Shown: piece after piece, positions 5,955 to 12,722 of the stretch
Layout: every line of letters starts with the position of its first letter
Position numbering within the stretch: the stretch's first letter is position 1
From: Ruminococcus sp. UBA946
GTDB taxonomy: Bacteria > Bacillota > Clostridia > Oscillospirales > Ruminococcaceae
NCBI GenBank assembly: GCA_002293295.1
Contig: DBCY01000146.1
Span: forward strand, 1 to 15,067
DNA: 15,067 nucleotides
Direction: 5' to 3'
Notes under the pieces: model-generated
The model's input: only the letters and a program-made list of their open reading frames with translations
Database searches by the model: none
Told to the model about the DNA's origin: nothing
Translations under genes and position numbers: made by a program

Positions 5955-8318
5955 ATGATGTGTACCAGATGTAATAAACGCACCGCGGTGGTTTTTATAA
6001 CCGCTATGCAGGGCAACGAAAAACGCAACGAGGGACTGTGCCTTGTCTGCGCTAAGGAGCTGGGTATTCCTCAGGTAAAGGAATATATTGACGAAATGGG
6101 TATTGATGAGGATGATGTGGAGAGCTTTGCCGACCAGATGACCGAATTTGCCGAAAACGTTGACGGGGATTCATTTCAGAGGGGCGGAACGGGCTCGCTT
6201 CCTAATTTTATACAGAATTTGCTGGGAAACATAGCTCCTTTCAGGGAGAATGATTCCAGAAAGCCGGATAATCCAGATAATATCAATGATACCGATAAAA
6301 TCCCTGACGGCAGATACGGAGCTGTTTCCGAGGAACGGCGTCCGGGCTCAAACAGGAACAGGAACGAAAAGAATAATAAGAATTCGGCAAAAAAATCCGA
6401 ACCGCCCAAGCTGAAATTCCTGAACAACTACTGCACTAACCTTACGAAACGCGCCAGGGAAGGAAAGCTTGACAACATAATAGGCAGGGATAAGGAAATT
6501 GCCCGTACTATTCAGATTTTATCAAGGCGGCAGAAAAACAACCCGTGCCTTATAGGCGAGCCCGGAGTCGGAAAAACCGCGATTGCCGAAGGGATAGCCC
6601 AGAAAATTGTTGCCGGAGACGTGCCTTTCAATCTTTCCGGAAAAAGGGTTTTTCTTCTTGACCTTACTGCCCTTGTCGCCGGAACCCAGTTCAGGGGGCA
6701 GTTTGAAAGCCGCGTCAAGGGACTTATTGACGAGGTTAAATCGGAAGGTAATATTATCCTGTTCATTGACGAGGTACATAATCTCGTCGGCGCGGGCGAC
6801 AGCGAAGGCTCTATGAATGCGGCGAATATTCTCAAGCCTGCCCTTTCCAGGGGTGAGGTTCAGGTTATAGGCGCCACCACCTTCACTGAATACCGCAAAT
6901 ATATTGAAAAGGATTCAGCCCTTGAAAGGCGTTTTCAGCCGGTTACCGTAAATGAACCTTCAATTTCGGAAACCCAGAGCGTACTAATGGGAATACGAAG
7001 GTATTACGAGGAGCATCACAGGGTTAAAATCACCGATGCTTTATTGAAAATGTGCGCTGTGCTTTCTGAACGTTATATAAACGACCGTTTTCTGCCCGAC
7101 AAGGCTATTGACCTGCTTGACGAAGCCTGTGCCTGCAGAAGCATACGCTGTCCCGAGCTTTCTGAATATGACTCAGTCAGCAAAGAGCTTGAAAATCTGT
7201 CCGAAACCCTCAGAACGCTGGAAGAGTCCGACGAGCCGGACTTTGAGGGGATTGCTGAAAGCAAAGCCGAAATACTGCGGCTGGAAAATTCCAAAGCCGA
7301 ATTAAGCGGAAAAATTGAAAATATTTATGTCACCGAGGACGACCTGGCAAAGGTAATCGAGCTTTGGACAGGAATACCGGCAAGCAAGGCTATTGAGAAT
7401 GAATATACCAAGATAGTGTCCCTTGAGGATAATTTAAAGCAGCATATTGTCGGTCAGGACGAAGCCGTCGAGCTGGTAACCAAGGCTGTGAAACGCGCCA
7501 AGGTTCAGCTTAACAAACGCAGGCGTCCGGCTTCGTTTATCTTTGTGGGACCTACCGGCGTCGGTAAAACCGAGCTTGTAAAGGTCCTCGCCGACGAGCT
7601 TTTCGACGGCAACGACCCGCTCATCAGGCTGGATATGACAGAGTATATGGAAAAGCACGCCGTTTCCCGCCTTATAGGTTCGCCTCCCGGTTATGTAGGC
7701 TTTGACGAAGCCGGTCAGCTTACCGAAAAGGTTCGCAGAAAGCCGTATTCAGTCGTGCTTTTTGACGAAATCGAAAAAGCTCACCCCGATATTATGAATA
7801 TCCTCCTTCAAATCCTTGACGAGGGTAAAATAAACGACGCACAGGGAAGAAGCGTTTCGTTTGAGAACACCATTATAGCTATGACGTCAAACGCCGGCTC
7901 CACAGATAAATCCACCGGAGTAGGATTCAATAAGTCAACGGCAGAAATATCCAAAGAAAAAGCGATGAAAGCCCTTTCCGACTTTCTGCGCCCCGAGTTT
8001 TTAAGCCGCATTGACGAAGTGATTGTATTCAATCCCTTTACAATGGAGAATTACGAGCAGGTTGCCGCCTTAATGCTTGACGAAATGAAAATCCCCCTTG
8101 ATGAAAAAGGCATTTCTCTGGAATATACAGCGGACGCTCTGACCGTAATCGCCTCCAAATCCTTCGGGAAAAAATTCGGAGCCAGGGACATCCGCAGGTT
8201 TATCCGCACCGATATTGAGGATAAAATTGCCGAGCTAATCATAAATTCCGCTTCGTCGCCGTTTGAAACGATAAAAATCGGGGAGAAGGACGGAGAGCTG
8301 GAAATTACTGCGGTTTAA
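5955..8318 (+). CDS. clpE: ClpE-like AAA+ unfoldase with N-terminal zinc finger
   Basis: A Hsp100 protein expected to unfold proteins and feed them to ClpP. From ATG 5955 (GGGAGGA at 5938-5944; ATG 5958 is also possible, and the in-frame TTG at 5931 lies upstream of that site) it is 787 residues. Cys3, Cys6, Cys29 and Cys32 give the CX2CX22CX2C zinc finger known from ClpE; the usual Clp N-domain is missing. Residues 70-150 are a low-complexity polar linker. Module one: Walker A GEPGVGKT 201-208, Walker B ending IDE 271-273, pore loop GTQFRGQFE. A coiled region at 400-460 holds a weak UVR-like stretch (DFEGIAESKAEILRLE, 429-444). Module two: Walker A GPTGVGKT 532-539, LFDE 602-605, pore loop GYVG 579-582. 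VGF at 656-658 in the loop after TSNAGS fits a ClpP-docking tripeptide. Confidence 0.88.
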   Translation: MMCTRCNKRTAVVFITAMQGNEKRNEGLCLVCAKELGIPQVKEYIDEMGIDEDDVESFADQMTEFAENVDGDSFQRGGTGSLPNFIQNLLGNIAPFRENDSRKPDNPDNINDTDKIPDGRYGAVSEERRPGSNRNRNEKNNKNSAKKSEPPKLKFLNNYCTNLTKRAREGKLDNIIGRDKEIARTIQILSRRQKNNPCLIGEPGVGKTAIAEGIAQKIVAGDVPFNLSGKRVFLLDLTALVAGTQFRGQFESRVKGLIDEVKSEGNIILFIDEVHNLVGAGDSEGSMNAANILKPALSRGEVQVIGATTFTEYRKYIEKDSALERRFQPVTVNEPSISETQSVLMGIRRYYEEHHRVKITDALLKMCAVLSERYINDRFLPDKAIDLLDEACACRSIRCPELSEYDSVSKELENLSETLRTLEESDEPDFEGIAESKAEILRLENSKAELSGKIENIYVTEDDLAKVIELWTGIPASKAIENEYTKIVSLEDNLKQHIVGQDEAVELVTKAVKRAKVQLNKRRRPASFIFVGPTGVGKTELVKVLADELFDGNDPLIRLDMTEYMEKHAVSRLIGSPPGYVGFDEAGQLTEKVRRKPYSVVLFDEIEKAHPDIMNILLQILDEGKINDAQGRSVSFENTIIAMTSNAGSTDKSTGVGFNKSTAEISKEKAMKALSDFLRPEFLSRIDEVIVFNPFTMENYEQVAALMLDEMKIPLDEKGISLEYTADALTVIASKSFGKKFGARDIRRFIRTDIEDKIAELIINSASSPFETIKIGEKDGELEITAV

Positions 8319-8325
8319 TCCCAAA

Positions 8326-8398
8326 GCATTTATCCTGTGGGTACAGGTATTAAATTTATATCAGGTGTTTATCTAAGTAATTGGAACTAGGATAAAGC
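8326..8398 (+). promoter_or_regulatory. Possible leader structure upstream of the DUF4956 gene
   Basis: TTTATCCT (8329-8336) is perfectly complementary to AGGATAAA (8389-8396), and flanking GC at 8326-8327 and 8397-8398 extends the pairing past a one-base bulge. A competing small hairpin, CCTGT (8334-8338) with ACAGG (8343-8347) and loop GGGT, uses part of the first arm. The second arm ends just before the ribosome binding site at 8402-8408. The pairings are read from the sequence; any regulatory role is inference, and arms this short could be chance. Confidence 0.25.
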
Positions 8399-8419
8399 AT
8401 CGGGAGGATGGTTATATTA

Positions 8420-9082
8420 ATGAACGGTCTTGTACAGGATATCAAGGACAGCATTGAACAATCGGGTATTGTGAGCCGTCTGGGTCCTTCGCATATTATT
8501 GCATGCTTGGGTTCAGCCCTTGTGTGCGGTCTTATTATTTATGCGGCGTATAAGTTTTTTTACAGGGGCGCCGTATACAGCGAAAGCTTCAATGTGCTTA
8601 ATATTATGACCTGTATGGTCACTTCCTTTATAATAATGACGATTGCTTCAAACCTTGTACTTTCTCTCGGTATGGTCGGCGCTTTGTCAATTGTACGTTT
8701 CAGGGCTGCGATTAAGGACCCGCTCGACATAGGATTCCTGTTCCTTGCCATAGCGGCGGGTCTTACAAGCGGGGCGGGACTGTATCCCGTGGCTTTAATC
8801 GGAACAATGTCGGTAGTTTTGGTTTACATACTGCTGTCCTTCCTGCAAAGCAACAAAAAAAGCTTTCTGCTTGTAGTTAAATACAGCGACGGCGCAAAGG
8901 ACAGTATTCTGAAAACGATTAAGCCTTACGGGGCAAAGCTTAAAAGCGTTATAAGCTACGGCGAAACGACCGAACTCACCGTTACGGTCAGAATTAAGGG
9001 AATCAATACCGTCCTGCTTGACTTTATCAGGCAGATTGACGGCGTTACCAGCGCTGTTTTAATGGAGTATGTGGGAGACTGA
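8420..9082 (+). CDS. DUF4956-family polytopic membrane protein
   Basis: A 220-residue membrane protein recognised as DUF4956 by the strongly conserved stretch LSLGMVGALSIVRFRAAIKD at 81-100, followed by PLDIGFLFLAIAAGLTSGAG. Hydrophobic segments lie near 24-47, 58-82, 103-119 and 122-142; residues 148-220 form a soluble alpha/beta tail resembling a small regulatory fold. The start at 8420 is chosen over the in-frame ATG at 8408 because GGGAGGA (8402-8408) overlaps the latter. The family's function is unknown. In many bacteria it lies beside CotH-kinase and VTC-type polyphosphate polymerase genes. Here the CotH gene follows after four bases (TGATGATATG), so the two are probably translated together, while no VTC gene is present in the window. 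Confidence 0.88.
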   Translation: MNGLVQDIKDSIEQSGIVSRLGPSHIIACLGSALVCGLIIYAAYKFFYRGAVYSESFNVLNIMTCMVTSFIIMTIASNLVLSLGMVGALSIVRFRAAIKDPLDIGFLFLAIAAGLTSGAGLYPVALIGTMSVVLVYILLSFLQSNKKSFLLVVKYSDGAKDSILKTIKPYGAKLKSVISYGETTELTVTVRIKGINTVLLDFIRQIDGVTSAVLMEYVGD

Positions 9083-9086
9083 TGAT

Positions 9087-11495
9087 ATGCTCAGTATAAA
9101 AGCAAGACTTTTTTCGGCAGGCTTGTTAACCGCATTGACAGGCTTTTTACTGTTTTTTATGGACAGCCTTATGACGGACGATAATCCTTACGGGTATAAT
9201 CCGGATACCGTTAATACCCTCCCGGAAGATTCAATAGCTTTTTCGCATACGGAGTATTTTTATAAGGAAGATATTTCCCTGAGCCTTTCTTCCTCAGAAA
9301 CTAATGTCGGGGAAATCTTCTATACCCTGGATTCAACCTCCCCTGCGGTTTCAGACAGCAGAAAGCTATTCGAAAATGAAATCAGTCTTACGGGAACGTC
9401 GAACGAACAGCCTAAAAGTTATGTTATAAAGGTATGCGGCAGAAGAACCGACGGTACTTATACAAATGTTTATACGCATTCATACTTTGTAGGCGAAAAA
9501 ATCGATATGCGATTCAACGTGCCTGTGTTTTCGCTTTCCACCGACCCGGATAACCTTTATGATTATGAAACGGGTATCTTCGTTAAGGGAAAGCTCAGGG
9601 ACGATTATATTGCCGAAACCGGCGACCGTAATCCCGACCCTCCCGCTCCCGCGAATTACAATATGCGCGGAATTGAAGCCGAACGACCCGTCTATGTGGA
9701 AATGCTGAGCCCTCAGGGTGAACAGCTTTTATCCCAGAACGCCGGTATGAGAACCTTCGGCGGCTGGTCGCGGGATATGGCGCAGAAATCCATTAAACTT
9801 TATGCCCGAAGCGAATATGACGCCGTCAGGAATGATTTCGATTATGAAATCTTTGAGGGCAATACCGATTATAACGGCATGGCGATAACAAACTATAAGC
9901 GAATTGTCCTGCGCAACAACGCGAACGACAACCCTTTCGGGTTTTTAAGGGACGAAACAATATCGTCCATGGCTGCTCAGACAGGTTTGCAGGATACCCA
10001 GAACACATGTCCGGCAGCTGTTTTCCTTAACGGCGAATATTACGGTTTTGTCTGGGTTCACGAGGTTTATGACGATACCTATTTTGACGATATGAACGGT
10101 ATTAAGGACGGAGAATGGGCAGTATTAAGCGGCGGGGAGCATTATAAGGAAGAACCGGAGGATGACCCTCTAAGCCAAAAAGCCGCCGGGGATTATGAAA
10201 CGCTTTACAGCTACAGTGAAATGGATTTAACGGACGACGCTGTTTTTAACGAGCTGTCAGGTCTTATGGATATTGATAATTTCCTGAAATACTACGCTGT
10301 TGAGATTTATGTCGCAAACGGCGACTGGCCTGCCGGAAATTACGAGGCATACAGATACTACGGGAGTTCGGTTCGTTCGGATTATCCTGTAAACACGACC
10401 GACGGGAAATGGCGGTGGCTTTTATACGATACCGATTTCGGTCTTGGACTTTACGATACCAGTCCGTCCGAGGATACTTTGGGGATTCTTCTCGGGCAGC
10501 GCGGAAATGACGAATCAAAAAGGTCGGATTTGCTAATTGCCCTGCTCAGCCGTGACGATATAAAGGAAAAATTCATCGGTATTATGTGCGATATGATGAA
10601 CCTGCAGTTTTCGCCTGAAAACGTGAGGGATACCGCTCAAAGGCTTGAGGCTCTCCGTTACAGGGAAGTGGAGAATAATTTCAGATTCGGAGGCGCGCAG
10701 CTCAGCGATACGTGGTCAGATATGAGACGCGTGAACGAAGAGGTAACAAAGGCAATAAGGTTCGGAAATTCCCGTCCTGAGGAAATGAAGAAGCAGCTTG
10801 TTAAATACCTCGGTATTTCTGAGGACGGCTTTAATATCAGTATTGAAAAAAATGATACCGCAGCAATTAAAGCAAACACCTGCCTTATTGATGAAAATTC
10901 GGGGGATTTCAGCGGATTTTATTTCGACCTTAATAAAGTGACTGTCTCGGCTGAGGTTTCGCTGGGTTATGAGTTTTCCCACTGGGTCGTCAATGACGAG
11001 ATATATACGTCCGAAGACCTTGAAATAACTAAACTTAACGCCGGCGCGGACGACGGTACTGTTACGGTAAGGCTTGTTACCGTTAAATCCGGTGAAATCA
11101 AGCCGGTGATTAAGCTTCTTGATTATGAACGGGATATGGATTTTATTCAGATTACCAATCCGTTCGGTGAGGAAATAAATCTAAGGAACTATTATATTTC
11201 CGACGACAGTGAGAACCTGTTCAAACAGACCCTTGCCGACTGTATTTTAGAACCGGGGCAGACTGTAAGCATATACTGCAGGAATTACAGCGCGTTTGAA
11301 GCTTTGGGGGGCTTTTACCTCGGGTTTAACCTAAAAAATAACGAGACGCTTTACATAACCGATAATCAGGGGCAGTCTGCCGAAACCGTCCTGATGCCTA
11401 AAATAAACAATGATTATGTTCTTGTCAGGGATATGAAAACAGGCAGGTTTTATGACTGCAAGAGGGAGGATTCGGGAGCGCTGATTATGGAATAA
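9087..11495 (+). CDS. CotH-kinase-family multidomain surface protein
   Basis: An 802-residue exported protein. The start at 9087 has GGGAG at 9073-9077 upstream; the ATG at 9069 lies before that site. Residues 8-25 form a signal anchor or signal peptide without a lipobox. Domain order: a beta domain resembling chitobiase/hexosaminidase C-terminal type at about 50-136 (FYTLDSTSP), a CotH core at about 145-560, a beta-repeat-like segment at 580-665 (GYEFSHWVVN), and a C-terminal lamin-tail-like domain at about 672-770 (FIQITNPFGEEINLRNYYIS). CotH-type marks are RTFGGWSRDMAQKSIKLYAR at 222-241, RIVLRNN, NGDWPAGNY at 411-419 and YDTDFGLG at 447-454; the aspartates of the last two (Asp413, Asp448/Asp450) fit the catalytic and metal-binding sites of the CotH kinase family. 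A spore-coat role is not implied by this architecture. Its substrate is unknown. Confidence 0.88.
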   Translation: MLSIKARLFSAGLLTALTGFLLFFMDSLMTDDNPYGYNPDTVNTLPEDSIAFSHTEYFYKEDISLSLSSSETNVGEIFYTLDSTSPAVSDSRKLFENEISLTGTSNEQPKSYVIKVCGRRTDGTYTNVYTHSYFVGEKIDMRFNVPVFSLSTDPDNLYDYETGIFVKGKLRDDYIAETGDRNPDPPAPANYNMRGIEAERPVYVEMLSPQGEQLLSQNAGMRTFGGWSRDMAQKSIKLYARSEYDAVRNDFDYEIFEGNTDYNGMAITNYKRIVLRNNANDNPFGFLRDETISSMAAQTGLQDTQNTCPAAVFLNGEYYGFVWVHEVYDDTYFDDMNGIKDGEWAVLSGGEHYKEEPEDDPLSQKAAGDYETLYSYSEMDLTDDAVFNELSGLMDIDNFLKYYAVEIYVANGDWPAGNYEAYRYYGSSVRSDYPVNTTDGKWRWLLYDTDFGLGLYDTSPSEDTLGILLGQRGNDESKRSDLLIALLSRDDIKEKFIGIMCDMMNLQFSPENVRDTAQRLEALRYREVENNFRFGGAQLSDTWSDMRRVNEEVTKAIRFGNSRPEEMKKQLVKYLGISEDGFNISIEKNDTAAIKANTCLIDENSGDFSGFYFDLNKVTVSAEVSLGYEFSHWVVNDEIYTSEDLEITKLNAGADDGTVTVRLVTVKSGEIKPVIKLLDYERDMDFIQITNPFGEEINLRNYYISDDSENLFKQTLADCILEPGQTVSIYCRNYSAFEALGGFYLGFNLKNNETLYITDNQGQSAETVLMPKINNDYVLVRDMKTGRFYDCKREDSGALIME

Positions 11496-11560
11496 AGCTC
11501 TTTTGCTTCAAGGTTTTTAAACAATAAGGGTATTATTTTTTTTACGGGGGAATATTATTT

Positions 11561-11998
11561 ATGGTGGCTGTCGGAAGTGACCACGCCGGATATGAATTAA
11601 AGCGTGAAATAATCGGACTTCTAAAAGAAAAAGGCATTGAATATGCGGAATACGGCTGTACGGACGGAACCCCATGCGATTATCCGCTCGTAGCGAAAGA
11701 GGTCTGCGGTATTGTCGCTTCCGGGGAGGCGGATACTGCGATTCTGATATGCGGCACGGGCATCGGTATTTCAATGGCTGCTAATAAAGTCAAAGGAATA
11801 AGGGCGGCTGTCTGCACCGATACTTACATGGCAAAATATACGCGTCTTCATAACGACGCCAATGTTTTATGCCTGGGCGGACGCGTTACCGGAGCAGGTT
11901 CGGCTGCTGAAATCGCCGATACCTTCCTTAACACGGAATTCGAGGGCGGACGTCATCAGAGGCGGGTTGACCTTATTACGGAAATCGAAAGCAATTAA
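11561..11998 (+). CDS. rpiB: Ribose-5-phosphate isomerase B (RpiB/LacAB family)
   Basis: Interconverts ribose 5-phosphate and ribulose 5-phosphate in the pentose phosphate pathway; cytoplasmic. The 145 residues are a normal length. Visible marks are VGSDHAGYELK at the N-terminus (Asp7-His8), ICGTGIGISMAANK with Cys64 as the expected active-site cysteine, RLHNDANVLCLGGR with His97-Asn98, and the C-terminal FEGGRHQRRVDLI. Some family members act on allose or galactose phosphates, but the neighbouring upp supports a pentose phosphate/PRPP role. The start ATG at 11561 has only a GGGGG at 11546-11550. The upp gene follows 20 bases after the stop, implying one transcript. Confidence 0.94.
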   Translation: MVAVGSDHAGYELKREIIGLLKEKGIEYAEYGCTDGTPCDYPLVAKEVCGIVASGEADTAILICGTGIGISMAANKVKGIRAAVCTDTYMAKYTRLHNDANVLCLGGRVTGAGSAAEIADTFLNTEFEGGRHQRRVDLITEIESN

Positions 11999-12018
11999 TA
12001 TATGATTGGAGAACAGTT

Positions 12019-12648
12019 ATGGAAAATGTTATTATTATCGAGCATCCGCTTGTTCAGCATAAAATTTCACTTTTAAGGGATGTAAGCACCGGGGCTAAGG
12101 AGTTCCGCGAGCTTGTGCTTGAAACATCCATGCTGATGTGTTATGAAGCCACAAGGGATTTGCCGCTGAAGACGGTCGAAGTGCAGACACCCCTTGCGAT
12201 TGCCAAAACAAAGGTGATTTCCGGAAGGAAGCTTGCATTCGTTCCCGTACTGCGGGCGGGTCTGGGTATGGCGGACGGCGCCATTCAGCTTGTCCCCGCA
12301 GCGAAAATCGGTCATGTGGGTATATTCAGGGACCCCGAAAGTAAAAACGCCGTTGAATATTATTCAAAGCTGCCCTTTGACATTGCCGAAAGGGATGTGA
12401 TTATAACCGATATTATGCTCGGAACAGGCGCAACGGCTGTTAAATCCATTGAGCTTGTGAAAAAATCCGGAGCTAAAATCATTAAGTTCATGTGCTTTAT
12501 AGCCTCTCCCGAGGGAATAAAAGCCGTAAATGAAGCCCATCCCGACGTTGCCATTTTCTGCGGAAGCGTTGACGAAAGGCTGGACGAACAGCTTTATATA
12601 ATTCCGGGACTGGGCGACGCCAGCGACAGGATTTACGGAACGAAATAA
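12019..12648 (+). CDS. upp: Uracil phosphoribosyltransferase
   Basis: Joins uracil and PRPP to give UMP in pyrimidine salvage. It has 209 residues, exact family length. Family marks: IEHPLVQHKISLLRD at 7-21, FREL at 29-32, VPVLRAGLGM at 75-84, GIFRDPES at 101-108 and the uracil-side C-terminus GLGDASDRIYGTK at 197-209. The PRPP loop reads DIMLGTGATA at 131-140, departing from the usual DPMLATGGSA form at several places, though the key Asp131 and the TG pair remain. A GGAG at 12008-12011 precedes the ATG. Upstream rpiB makes ribose 5-phosphate, the precursor of PRPP, so the pair is metabolically coherent. Confidence 0.95.
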   Translation: MENVIIIEHPLVQHKISLLRDVSTGAKEFRELVLETSMLMCYEATRDLPLKTVEVQTPLAIAKTKVISGRKLAFVPVLRAGLGMADGAIQLVPAAKIGHVGIFRDPESKNAVEYYSKLPFDIAERDVIITDIMLGTGATAVKSIELVKKSGAKIIKFMCFIASPEGIKAVNEAHPDVAIFCGSVDERLDEQLYIIPGLGDASDRIYGTK

Positions 12649-12722
12649 TATAATGCCGTAACTAATATACTCAGCCTGTTCAGGTTCGGATAATACTTTA
12701 TTAACAGAATGGAGTTTTTTAT

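Noticed and set aside
11523..11543. AATA-AGGG-TATT followed by eight T bases, as a terminator after the CotH gene
   Set aside because: The stem is only four A/T pairs, too weak to support an intrinsic terminator call.
12649..12722. glmS ribozyme
   Set aside because: The gap is shorter than the known ribozyme and shows no matching structure.
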